Shown here: positions 8,305 to 15,952 of the stretch, in pieces | Position numbering within the stretch: the first letter of the stretch is position 1 | How the letters are laid out: the number at the start of each line of letters is the position of its first letter | Assembly: GCF_020982545.1 (NCBI RefSeq) | Contig: NZ_JAJKLK010000019.1 | Span: 1,302,001-1,366,000, forward strand | Reading direction: 5' to 3' | Length of the DNA: 64,000 bases | Source of the DNA: Streptomyces sp. MNU76 | Lineage (GTDB): Bacteria > Actinomycetota > Actinomycetes > Streptomycetales > Streptomycetaceae | Notes under the pieces: model-generated | What the model was told of the DNA's origin: nothing | Databases searched by the model: none | Seen by the model: the letters and a program-made list of their open reading frames with translations, nothing else | Program-made: the position numbers and the translations under genes

Positions 8305-8952
8305 GTGACCGAGATCGAGGCAGCAGCGACGGAAGAGATCGACACCGAGGCCGGCACGGGCCGTGTCAGCTGGTACGAGGCCAAGGCGCCGGACCGCGTC
8401 CTCGCCCTCAGCCATGGCGCCGGCGGTGGCATCGAGGCTCGTGATCTGCGGGCCCTCGCCGCCGTGCTCCCCGCGCACGGGGTGACCGTGGCGCTGGTGG
8501 AGCAGCCGTGGCGGGTCGCAGGGAAGAAGCTCGCGCCCGCGCCGAAGACGCTGGACACCGGGTGGCGGGGACTGTGGCCCGCGCTGGCGAAGCCGGGGCT
8601 GCCGGTGATCGCGGGCGGGCGCAGCGCCGGGGCCCGGGTGGCCTGCCGTACGGCGACCGAGCTGGGCGCGGCGGCCGTACTGGCGCTGAGCTTTCCGCTG
8701 CACCCGCCGGGGAAGCCGGAGAGGTCCCGGGCCGACGAGCTGCTCGGGGCCGGGGTGCCCACGCTCGTCGTCCAGGGCGGGAACGACCCGTTCGGCAGGC
8801 CCGAGGAGTTCCCGGAGGGCGGGTACGGGCTCGTGGAGGTGCCGTACGGCGATCACGGGTTCGCGGTGCCGAAGCGGGCGCCGCTCGGGCAGGACGAGGC
8901 GATGACGGTGATCACCGAGGGTGTCGTGGAGTGGATCGCGTCACTCCGATGA
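8305..8952 (+). CDS. Alpha/beta hydrolase (KANL3/Tex30-like)
   Basis: This 215-residue cytoplasmic alpha/beta hydrolase is recognised by ALSHGAGGGIEARDL (oxyanion region) and GGRSAGARVACR (nucleophile elbow with Ser). QGGNDPFGRPEEF supplies the acid and YGDHGFAVP the His. This pattern matches the KANL3/Tex30 or dienelactone-hydrolase-like group. The GTG at 8305 lies one base after the SRAP stop, so translation is probably coupled. The SigR-type promoter for the next operon begins 19 bp after its stop. The substrate cannot be told from sequence. Confidence 0.8.
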   Translation: MTEIEAAATEEIDTEAGTGRVSWYEAKAPDRVLALSHGAGGGIEARDLRALAAVLPAHGVTVALVEQPWRVAGKKLAPAPKTLDTGWRGLWPALAKPGLPVIAGGRSAGARVACRTATELGAAAVLALSFPLHPPGKPERSRADELLGAGVPTLVVQGGNDPFGRPEEFPEGGYGLVEVPYGDHGFAVPKRAPLGQDEAMTVITEGVVEWIASLR

Positions 8953-8970
8953 CCCGTCCGGCGGTGGCCG

Positions 8971-8996
8971 GGAATGCGGAGCGGTGGGCCTTGGTT
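8971..8996 (+). promoter_or_regulatory. SigR-type promoter (sigRp2-like)
   Basis: GGAAT at 8971-8975 is followed after exactly 18 bases by GTT at 8994-8996. This matches the known SigR consensus GGAAT-N18-GTT. It lies 60 bp before the long sigR start at 9056, as expected for the autoregulated p2 promoter known in S. coelicolor. Confidence 0.85.
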
Positions 8997-9220
8997 GTGC
9001 GGATCAGACAGCGCGAAAGACCGTGCTGACCGCCGTACGAGAGGAAGTCCGCCGCATGGGTTCGACCTATTGCCCGAGCCGCAGCAGCCGCGCTGACCTG
9101 GACTGGACGGTGCTGCACACGGCCAAGAGCGGCCCTGTTCGGGCGGCGGCGGGCATGGATCGTCGTCTATCCTCCGATTCTGGTGGTACCGGTTTCGGTA
9201 TCGCACAGACGCTGGAGGAG

Positions 9221-9892
9221 GTGGGTCCGGTCACTGGGACCGACGCAGGGACCGAACGGGGCCAGGCGGAGCAGCCCGAGGGCACCGAGACCGCCGCGGA
9301 GCGCAGCGCCCGGTTCGAGCGGGATGCTCTGGAATTCCTCGATCAGATGTACTCGGCCGCGCTGCGCATGACGCGCAACCCGGCCGATGCCGAGGACCTG
9401 GTGCAGGAGACGTACGCGAAGGCGTACGCGTCCTTCCACCAGTTCCGTGAGGGCACCAACCTGAAGGCCTGGCTGTACCGCATCCTCACGAACACCTTCA
9501 TCAACTCGTACCGCAAGAAGCAGCGCGAACCCCAGCGCAGCGCGGCCGAGGAGATCGAGGACTGGCAGCTCGCGCGCGCCGAGTCGCACATGTCGACCGG
9601 GCTGCGCTCCGCCGAGTCGCAGGCGCTCGACCACCTGCCCGACTCTGACGTGAAGGCGGCGCTGCAGGCGATCCCCGAGGAGTTCCGCATCGCCGTCTAT
9701 CTCGCGGATGTCGAGGGCTTTGCGTACAAGGAGATCGCCGACATCATGGGGACACCCATCGGTACGGTGATGTCCCGGCTGCACCGGGGCCGCCGTCAAC
9801 TGCGCGGCATGCTCGAGGACTACGCCCGTGATCGCGGGCTGGTTCCGGCCGGCGCCGGGGAGTCGAACGAAGCGAAAGGCTCGGGCTCATGA
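9221..9892 (+). CDS. sigR: RNA polymerase sigma factor SigR (thiol-oxidative stress)
   Basis: This is an ECF sigma factor of 223 residues from the GTG at 9221. It directs the disulfide-stress regulon (thioredoxins, mycothiol genes) when released from RsrA. Region 2 contains MTRNPADAEDLVQETYAKAY. Region 4 contains FAYKEIADIMGTPIGTVMSR. An in-frame ATG at 9056 would add exactly 55 residues, matching the unstable long isoform SigR-prime reported in S. coelicolor, made from the inducible p2 transcript. The C-terminus overlaps rsrA by ATGA. The SigR-type promoter at 8971-8996 supports positive autoregulation. Confidence 0.97.
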   Translation: MGPVTGTDAGTERGQAEQPEGTETAAERSARFERDALEFLDQMYSAALRMTRNPADAEDLVQETYAKAYASFHQFREGTNLKAWLYRILTNTFINSYRKKQREPQRSAAEEIEDWQLARAESHMSTGLRSAESQALDHLPDSDVKAALQAIPEEFRIAVYLADVEGFAYKEIADIMGTPIGTVMSRLHRGRRQLRGMLEDYARDRGLVPAGAGESNEAKGSGS

Positions 9893-10200
9893 GCTGCGGA
9901 GAGCCGCATGAGACGGATTGCAGCGAAATCCTCGATCATCTCTACGAGTTCCTCGACCGGGAGATGCCCGACGCCGACTGCACCAAGTTCGAGCACCACT
10001 TCGAGGAGTGCTCGCCCTGCCTGGAGAAGTACGGGCTCGAACAGGCCGTCAAGAAGCTGGTGAAGCGCTGCTGCGGGCAGGACGACGTGCCCACCGATCT
10101 GCGCGCCAAGGTGATGGGCAGGATCGATCTGATCCGATCGGGACAGACCGTTCCTGAGCATGATGTGACGGCCTCGCCGGTCACACCGCAGGAGAGCTGA
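9889..10200 (+). CDS. rsrA: Redox-sensing zinc anti-sigma factor RsrA
   Basis: RsrA binds and inhibits SigR in its reduced, zinc-loaded state. Oxidation forms a disulfide and releases the sigma factor. The 103-residue protein has the ZAS motif HxxxCxxC as His37, Cys41 and Cys44, plus Cys11. These are the positions known from S. coelicolor, where Cys11 pairs with Cys44. Its ATG overlaps the sigR stop, indicating translational coupling and near-equal synthesis. A perfect 23-bp hairpin terminator follows directly. Confidence 0.97.
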   Translation: MSCGEPHETDCSEILDHLYEFLDREMPDADCTKFEHHFEECSPCLEKYGLEQAVKKLVKRCCGQDDVPTDLRAKVMGRIDLIRSGQTVPEHDVTASPVTPQES

Positions 10201-10207
10201 CTTCTTC

Positions 10208-10255
10208 TGAGCCCGTTTCGGGGACGGCCGTCCGGCCGTCCCCGAAACGGGCTCA
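10208..10255. terminator. Perfect 23-bp bidirectional hairpin terminator
   Basis: The arms 10208-10230 and 10233-10255 are exact inverse complements, beginning TGAGCCCGTTTCGGGG, with a two-base centre. The hairpin lies between the converging rsrA and roadblock genes and should stop transcription from both sides. No T-tract is needed for such hairpins in Streptomyces. Confidence 0.85.
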
Positions 10256-10286
10256 GTCATGTGCGGGGCGCGCTGGTGGAACGGGC

Positions 10287-10652
10287 TCAGACCTCCAGGC
10301 CGCTCTCGATGCGCTTCAGGCCGTGCCGGGCCAGGGCCAGGTTGCTGCGGGAGCGGTCCAGCGCGAGGTAGAGGAAGAGTGAGCCCTTGCTGCTGGACAG
10401 CGGGCGGATCAGGTGGTACTGCCGACTCAGTGTGATCAGGATGTCCTCGATCACGTCGTCCATGTCGAGGGACGCCAGCGTGCGCATCTTGGCGCGGACC
10501 ACCTCGGTGTTGCCGGCCGCCGCGAGCTCCAGGTCGAGGTGCTGCCCGCCGCCGAGGGAGCCGAGTGACATTCCGCTCTCGTAGTCGACCAGCGCGACAC
10601 CGATCGCGCCGTCGATGGTCATGGCTTCCTTGAGTGCGGTCTCGATGTTCAT
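10287..10652 (-). CDS. Roadblock/LC7-domain protein A
   Basis: This is a 121-residue single-domain roadblock/LC7 protein. Such proteins form dimers that regulate small Ras-like GTPases (MglB in Myxococcus, CvnB in Streptomyces conservons). Typical features are GAIGVALVDYESGMSLGSLG at about residues 16-35, and the LFLYLALDRSRSNLALARHGL strand-helix end. It is transcribed away from the next roadblock genes, sharing a divergent control region with an inverted repeat. No GTPase or DUF742 gene is adjacent, so it is not a standard conservon. The partner is unknown. Confidence 0.85.
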   Translation of the reverse strand: MNIETALKEAMTIDGAIGVALVDYESGMSLGSLGGGQHLDLELAAAGNTEVVRAKMRTLASLDMDDVIEDILITLSRQYHLIRPLSSSKGSLFLYLALDRSRSNLALARHGLKRIESGLEV

Positions 10653-10733
10653 ATTGCTGCCCCAATTCCTCAGTGCTGCTGACCGGTCACTGTCCGGCCA
10701 TCTACGATCGACATGAGTGACCCACCGGTCACA

Positions 10734-10770
10734 AACGTCAACTTTTCCGTGCCTTACGGAAGTTGGCGTT
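10734..10770. promoter_or_regulatory. Inverted repeat in divergent roadblock promoter region
   Basis: AACGTCAACTT at 10734-10744 is matched by AAGTTGGCGTT at 10760-10770 (10 of 11 bases inverse complementary). It lies in the 153-bp gap between two divergent roadblock genes. A shared operator or an RNA hairpin at the start of one transcript are both possible. Confidence 0.4.
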
Positions 10771-10805
10771 CAAACTACTGTGCGGCGCGACAACGTGGAG
10801 GGCGA

Positions 10806-11189
10806 ATGGGGGGACTTGAGGAAAGGAAGCCCGCGCTCCAGGCTTCCCTGGACCGGCTTCTCGACTCTCCCGGCGTCACCGGCCTCGCCCTGATCGACGC
10901 GGTCACGGGACTCACCTACGCCGTCGCGGGCGACGCGGCCCAGGTAGGGACGGGGGCGGAGTGCTCGGATCTCGCCACCCTTATTTCCGACCGGCTCGGT
11001 GAGGCCGGGGCCGAGGGTGAGTTGGAGAGCGTGGTCATGACCAGCAGACGACGCCATCAGGTGTTGTTCTCCGTGGACCGGACGGCCGGCGACCCGCTGC
11101 TGCTCGCCGCCGGCCTCGACCGTGACCGGGCGAACGTGGCGCTGGCACTGCGCAGCCTCGGCGACCGGGTGCGCGAGGTGCTGGCGTGA
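10806..11189 (+). CDS. Roadblock/LC7-like protein B
   Basis: This 127-residue protein has a roadblock-type pattern: VTGLALIDAVTGLTYAVAG at about residues 22-40, and a terminal LLLAAGLDRDRANVALALRSL that parallels the end of protein A. I start at ATG 10806 (MGGLEERKPALQ), which has GGAGGG just upstream. A longer frame from 10713 lacks family similarity at its front. The stop overlaps the following DUF4388-like gene (11186), suggesting a translationally coupled operon through 12549. It was probably generated by duplication of the domain in protein A. Confidence 0.75.
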   Translation: MGGLEERKPALQASLDRLLDSPGVTGLALIDAVTGLTYAVAGDAAQVGTGAECSDLATLISDRLGEAGAEGELESVVMTSRRRHQVLFSVDRTAGDPLLLAAGLDRDRANVALALRSLGDRVREVLA

Positions 11190-12022
11190 AGACTCCCTCG
11201 GCGCGTAACGTCCCCGCACTGCTGCAGGCGCTGCACCAGGAGGGCTACACCGGCACGGTAGAGGTCTCCGGCTCCCCCGGTGGCACGATTCACCTGCGGG
11301 GCGGACTGATCGGCGCGATCGAGACACCGGGCGCGCCGACCGCGACGTCCACGCTGCTCGCCTCGGGCCGGATCGACGACGACGCCTGGCTCGCGGCCAG
11401 CGCCGCCGAGCCCGACGCGGACCGGCTCGCCCCGCATCTGATCGCCGCTGGTCTGATCGGCGCCGCCGAACTGGAGGTCGTCTGCACGGCGGCCGTGTTC
11501 GACGGGGCCTTCGCGATGGCGCTCAGCCCGCCCGGCGGCTGGGAGCTGACGGAACGCCGGCCCACCCTCCTCGCCAGGCCCGGCGTCGAGCCGCGGCCGC
11601 TCGCCGAGGAGACCACCCGCCGTATGGCGCTGCTGACCCGGCTGTGGGGCCCCGCGGGCGAACTGGCCCGGGCCCGGCCCCGACCGGTCGACGGCCGCGG
11701 CACCCCGGAGCCCGACGGTCGGCTGACCCGACGTCACCAGGAACTCGTCGAGGCCGCCAACGGCCGCCGTACCCCACGGGACATGGCCTTCGCCCGGGGG
11801 CGCGGACTCTACGCGGTCATGCTGGACCTCGTCCGGCTTCAGGCACGCCGGGTCGTCCACTGGGAGAGCGGGCCGGCCCCCGACCGCCGACCCAGCACCG
11901 CGCCCCGGGTCCTCCAGGCGCAGTCGGCACCGGACGAACCGTCACCGAGAGCCGGTCCCCTGCCCAGACGCAGGCCCGGTGGAGGCTCTCCCACCGGAGA
12001 CCTCGGAGCGAAGGGCGGGTAG
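11186..12022 (+). CDS. DUF4388-like protein with C-terminal basic tail
   Basis: The 278-residue protein begins with ALLQALHQEGYTGTVEVSG and GTIHLRGGLIGAIETPGAP. This is the pattern of the DUF4388/PATAN-type domain found in prokaryotic signalling proteins, often beside roadblock proteins. The middle (about 90-230) contains repeated helices with LTRRHQELVEAANGRRTPRDMAFARGRG cut into helix-turn-like units. The C-terminus is Pro/Arg rich and looks disordered. It overlaps genes on both sides (4 bases before, 1 base after), so it belongs to a tight operon. It has no enzymatic motif, and its function is unknown. Confidence 0.55.
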   Translation: MKTPSARNVPALLQALHQEGYTGTVEVSGSPGGTIHLRGGLIGAIETPGAPTATSTLLASGRIDDDAWLAASAAEPDADRLAPHLIAAGLIGAAELEVVCTAAVFDGAFAMALSPPGGWELTERRPTLLARPGVEPRPLAEETTRRMALLTRLWGPAGELARARPRPVDGRGTPEPDGRLTRRHQELVEAANGRRTPRDMAFARGRGLYAVMLDLVRLQARRVVHWESGPAPDRRPSTAPRVLQAQSAPDEPSPRAGPLPRRRPGGGSPTGDLGAKGG

Positions 12023-12549
12023 TGAGCCCCCACAGAGACCCGGCCCGCAAACGCCGCATACGCAGCAAGGCCGCCCGCCTTCGACGGCGTCAGGTGCCGA
12101 GAGCGCCCACGGACGACCGTCCGGTCCCACCCGCCGAAACCCCACCGCACGCCGCGCCCGTCCCCACGAACCCCGTACGACCGCCGTCCACCGAGCCCGA
12201 GCCCGGTGACGGCGCGGCCGAACGGTCCCCGTCCACCGCGACGGCGGCCGGATCGTCACCGCCCACCGAGAACACCGAGAACACCGTCCGGGCCGCAGAA
12301 GGGCCGTCGGGCGCCGTACCCGGTGATGTCGCCGCGAAGCGGCCGTTACCCGTGCGGGGCGCGGCGCGTCCTCCCGACGACGCCGCGGACGGCACGCCGG
12401 ACAACCCGGCCGTCCCGTCCCCGTTCCCGCCCATGTCCCTGCTGTCGGCCGAGGAACTGCTCGCCGACCAACCCTCCGTAGAAATGCTGCGGCGTGTCCG
12501 CCGCGGGCTGTGGGCTCTCCCCGAGTCCGACCGGCACCTGCCCGACTAG
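12022..12549 (+). CDS. Hypothetical Pro/Ala-rich protein
   Basis: I place a 175-residue product from GTG 12022, which overlaps the preceding stop by one base. The N-terminus is strongly basic (RKRRIRSKAARLRRRQ near residue 8). The centre is a long Pro/Thr/Ala/Glu-rich, probably disordered linker. Only the last 40 residues look ordered, with MSLLSAEELLADQPSVEML followed by a short basic helix. A basic head, flexible linker and helical tail suggest an adaptor, perhaps binding nucleic acid or membrane at one end. No family is recognised. Coding potential rests on frame continuity and operon position. Confidence 0.5.
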   Translation: MSPHRDPARKRRIRSKAARLRRRQVPRAPTDDRPVPPAETPPHAAPVPTNPVRPPSTEPEPGDGAAERSPSTATAAGSSPPTENTENTVRAAEGPSGAVPGDVAAKRPLPVRGAARPPDDAADGTPDNPAVPSPFPPMSLLSAEELLADQPSVEMLRRVRRGLWALPESDRHLPD

Positions 12550-12631
12550 GGCCTGGGAAAGTCCCGCCGGCACCTCCTGCCGCTCGGACCGCACACCCAC
12601 CGCAGACGTATGGACCAAGGAGCACGTGCCC

Positions 12632-13021
12632 ATGACCACACACGCATCGACCGAATCGTTGACCGGCATCCTGGCCTCGTTGCGTGACCGGGTGATGGGC
12701 GTCGCCGAGAGCGTCCTGTCCACCGTGGACGGGCTTCTCGTCGTCGCCGACGTCGACAAGGTCCACCCCGAGTCCGTCGCCGCCCTCGCCGCCGCCACCC
12801 TCGGTGTCAGCCGTCGGATGGCCGACCAGTCCGGTGTCGGGGCCCTCCGCGAGGTGGTCGTCCGGTGCGGCGCGGGGCACGTCATCGTCGTCGCCGTGGG
12901 CGAGCGCACCCTGCTGACCGTCATGGGCGACGACGGTCTCGACCTCGCCGCCTTCCAACGCGAGTCCCCGGCGATCGTCGAACAGTTGAACAAGGCGCTC
13001 GCGGCGGATGTGGCGCACTGA
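12632..13021 (+). CDS. Roadblock/LC7-like protein C
   Basis: This 129-residue protein starts at ATG 12632 behind an AAGGAG ribosome site. It has a roadblock-like arrangement: VDGLLVVADVDKVHPESVAA near residue 32, then LREVVVRCGAGHVIVVAVGE, and a final helix. It is the third such domain within 2.8 kb and probably the last gene of the operon started at 10806. The substantial gap (82 bp) before it could hold a separate promoter. Function is inferred only from the domain: dimeric regulator or scaffold of a small GTPase encoded elsewhere. Confidence 0.75.
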   Translation: MTTHASTESLTGILASLRDRVMGVAESVLSTVDGLLVVADVDKVHPESVAALAAATLGVSRRMADQSGVGALREVVVRCGAGHVIVVAVGERTLLTVMGDDGLDLAAFQRESPAIVEQLNKALAADVAH

Positions 13022-13188
13022 GACGGCGAGACGGTACGGCGGTGCCGTCGATCGGGGCCGTCGGCGCGGGAGCGGCGCTTCACTCGAAGGGGTTAATCCG
13101 GCCGTCGTGGCGCGAGGGATTCACCCGTAGCCGCCCCCTCCCGTTCCGGCCCGTCCTAGGCTCCGGAGCCTGAACTCGGGAGGGTGCC

Positions 13189-14598
13189 ATGGGGTCGGTG
13201 ACGGCATGGGCACGTGTGTACGTCGCCTGTGTCGTCCTCGGGGCCCTGGTCTGTCTCGCGCCCCTGCCGGGCGGCCACGTCCCGTGGCGGGCGGTGGCCC
13301 TGCTCGCCGCGCTGTACGCCGCCTGCGAGCAGATCACCCGCTGCCCCTTCATGGGCCACCGTGCCCCCAAGGGCATGGGCACCTTCTTCCCCGTCCTCCT
13401 CGCCGGGGCCTTTCTGCTGCCGGTGCCCGCCGCCGCGCTCGTGGCCGTGCCGGGGGCCTTGCTCTCCCGGGTCGAACAGCGGCCGCGGGCGCTGCGCCGG
13501 ATCTGGCGGGCGGGCCGGCTGGTGCTCGCGGTGGGGGCCGCGTCGCACACGCACGCGGCGCTCGGCGGCCGGGACGCGGTCGCCGGCCCCGACTTCCCGT
13601 ACGCGCTGCTGCCCGCCGGGGCCGCGGCCGTGGTGTTCTGCGCGGTGCTCACGCTGCTCGACGGCGGGATCCTGGCGCTCGCCGAGCGGGTACCGGCGCG
13701 CGTCGCCTGGCGGGGGCTCTTCTGGCGGTCGCTGGCGCCCGTCGTCGTGCACGGGCTCGCCGGGCTGATGATGGCCGTGCTCTGGCGCAGCCCGCACGGG
13801 CCCGTGGCCGCGCTGCTCGTGCTGCTGCCGATGTACGTGTCCTGCTGGGTGTTCGCGCAGTACCACCGGGAGCGGGCGGCGCACCGGGCGACCGTCCGCG
13901 CGCTCGTCCAGGCCGTCGACATCAAGGACGGCTACACGCGCGGGCACAGTGAGCGGGTCGGGCAGGCGTCCCTGCTGATCGCGCGCGAACTGGGCATGGA
14001 CGACGAACGGGCCGAGGTCCTCCGGTTCGCCGGGATCCTGCACGACGTGGGGAAGCTCGGGGTGCCCACCCGGTTGCTCCGCAAGGACGGTCCGCTGACG
14101 CCCGAGGAGCGGCGGATCGTCGAACTGCATCCCGAGTACGGCCACGAGATGGTGCGCGGGATCTCCTTCCTCGGGGAGGCCCGGGCGGCGGTGCTGCACC
14201 ATCACGAGCGGCTGGACGGCAGCGGGTACCCCTACGGGCTGGTCGGCGGCCAGATCCCCGAGTTCGCCCGGGTCGTCGCGGTCGCCGACGCCTTCGACGC
14301 CATGACCTCCACCCGCTCCTACCGCCGGGCACGCCCCGTCGACGCCGCCCTCGCCGAGCTACGGCGATGCGCGGGCGCCCAGTACGACCCCGTCATGGTG
14401 ACGGCACTGACCCGAGCCCTCGCCCGCCACGGCTGGGCCCCGACCGTCACGGCCGACCCCAGCGGGAACGTCCCACCCGGCGCGAACATCCCGTCCGGCG
14501 GGACGCGGGGCGAGCCGGGGACGGGCCCGGAGCGGCGCGAGGCCGGGCTCGGGCGCGGAAGTGGGGCGCGTGGTGGCGATGAGGGGCGCGTGCCGTGA
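13189..14598 (+). CDS. Membrane HD-GYP domain phosphohydrolase
   Basis: HD-GYP proteins usually hydrolyse cyclic dinucleotides such as c-di-GMP. This 469-residue protein has an N-terminal half with five or six hydrophobic helices (residues 5-230). The cytosolic HD-GYP domain follows: GHSERVGQASLL, HDVGKLGVPTRLL (HD pair), HPEYGHEMV, and HHHERLDGSGYPYGL (the GYP signature). The last 60 residues are Gly/Pro rich and probably disordered. It overlaps the next HD gene by GTGA. c-di-GMP controls development in Streptomyces through BldD, so a role there is plausible but unproven. Confidence 0.9.
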   Translation: MGSVTAWARVYVACVVLGALVCLAPLPGGHVPWRAVALLAALYAACEQITRCPFMGHRAPKGMGTFFPVLLAGAFLLPVPAAALVAVPGALLSRVEQRPRALRRIWRAGRLVLAVGAASHTHAALGGRDAVAGPDFPYALLPAGAAAVVFCAVLTLLDGGILALAERVPARVAWRGLFWRSLAPVVVHGLAGLMMAVLWRSPHGPVAALLVLLPMYVSCWVFAQYHRERAAHRATVRALVQAVDIKDGYTRGHSERVGQASLLIARELGMDDERAEVLRFAGILHDVGKLGVPTRLLRKDGPLTPEERRIVELHPEYGHEMVRGISFLGEARAAVLHHHERLDGSGYPYGLVGGQIPEFARVVAVADAFDAMTSTRSYRRARPVDAALAELRRCAGAQYDPVMVTALTRALARHGWAPTVTADPSGNVPPGANIPSGGTRGEPGTGPERREAGLGRGSGARGGDEGRVP

Positions 14599-15823
14599 CC
14601 CTGCTCGGCGGTCTGCGCTGTCTCGCCGGGCTGCTCGCTGTCCTGGCCCTCGGCCACACCCTCTGGCACGGCCTCGACGATCCCGGTGTCGCCCTCGCGT
14701 TCGGGGTGCTGGTGAGCGTGGGGGAGTTGTCGCGGTGGCATGGGGCGGAGGGCGTGACGTGGCGCCGCTCGGGGCGGCCGGGGCGCTGGCCTACGCGCTG
14801 CTGGGGGAGAACGGCGGGCAGCCGACGGGGCACGGCGTGCTCCAGGCCGTCGCCGTCGTCGTCGCAGCCGCGCTGCTGGGGTGCGTGCCGCATGTGGCCA
14901 AGGGGTGTGGATCGACCGTCGACCACCTCACCCGGCGCGTCCTCGCCGTCGCCTTCGCCGCCCTCTGCTTCCAGCCGCTGCACCACCGGGGCCTGCTCGC
15001 GGAGTGGAGCGGCCCCTCCCACGCCCTGCTCCTCGTCGCGCTGCTCGTCCTGACCGCGCTGTGCGACGCCGTGCTCGCGGCGGCCATCGCACACGCACGG
15101 ACCCGGTGGCCGTACGGCCCGCTGCTGAGGGACGAACTGCGGACGCTGCCCGGAACAGGGTCGGCGGTGTGCGCGACGGGGGCCGTCATGGCCCTCGCGA
15201 CCGGTGTCGTCGGGCTGTGGGCGCTGCCGGTGTTCTCGCTGCCGCTGCTCCTCACCCAGCTGTCGTCGCGGCGGTACGCCCACGTCCGGGCCACCTACCG
15301 GCAGACCATCGCCTCCCTGGCCCGCGCCACGGAGATCGCCGGGTACACCCCTGCCGGGCACGCGCGGAGGGTGGCCCTGCTGAGCCGCGAGGTGGGCCGT
15401 GAGCTGGGACTCGGCGAGTCCCAGCTGACCGTCGTCGAGTTCGCCGCCCTGATGCACGACATCGGCCAGCTGAGCCTCGTCGACCCCGTACCGGCCGGAG
15501 CCACCGCCGGGCTTCCGGTGGCCGAGCAGCGCCGGATCGCGCTGCTGGGCGGCGCCGTCGTGCGGCAGACCGGGGTGGACGCCGAGGTCGCCGTGGTGGT
15601 GGAGCGCCAGGCGGATCCGTACCGTGAGCAGCCGGTCGGCGCGCGCATCGTGCGGGCCGTGAACGCATACGAGGAGAAGGTCCGGGAAGCAGGGCCGGAA
15701 GGGCCGCTCCGGGCGCTGGAGGAATTGCGGCTGGGCACGGCCCGGGACTATCAACCGGAAGTGGTGGAGTCGCTCGCGCGGGTACTGTCGAGAGACTGTC
15801 TGACCTTGCCCGCGGTGGGGTAA
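14595..15823 (+). pseudogene. Second HD-domain membrane protein, degenerate and frameshifted
   Basis: The GTG start at 14595 overlaps the preceding stop. The first 50 residues (LRCLAGLLAVLALGHTLWHG) read in one frame. The remainder, from DVAPLGAAGALAYALLG on, lies one base earlier in frame. The switch is near 14750, where adding one G to the GGG run restores a continuous product of about 408 residues. It parallels its neighbour: membrane helices, then HARRVALLSREVGREL and LMHDIGQLSLVDP (HD). The GYP segment, however, is replaced by VVVERQADPYREQ. It may be a catalytically impaired partner. The frameshift resembles other suspected assembly errors here. Confidence 0.7.
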
Positions 15824-15912
15824 CCCATGGGTAATGAGCGCCCCTCCATCCGGTCGTGGTTGGATGCGAGGGAGAGGGTGTACCGGGGGCGACGGCCAGC
15901 CCACTCCGACGG

Positions 15913-15952
15913 AACTGGCAGGCGGGAACCGTAACTGGCAGGCGGGAATCGT
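15913..15952 (+). repeat. Tandem 20-bp direct repeat at the TPR gene start
   Basis: Two adjacent 20-mers, AACTGGCAGGCGGGAACCGT at 15913-15932 and a copy at 15933-15952, differ in one base. The second copy runs into the GTG start codon at 15951, so the duplication has also duplicated the ribosome-binding region. Confidence 0.7.
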
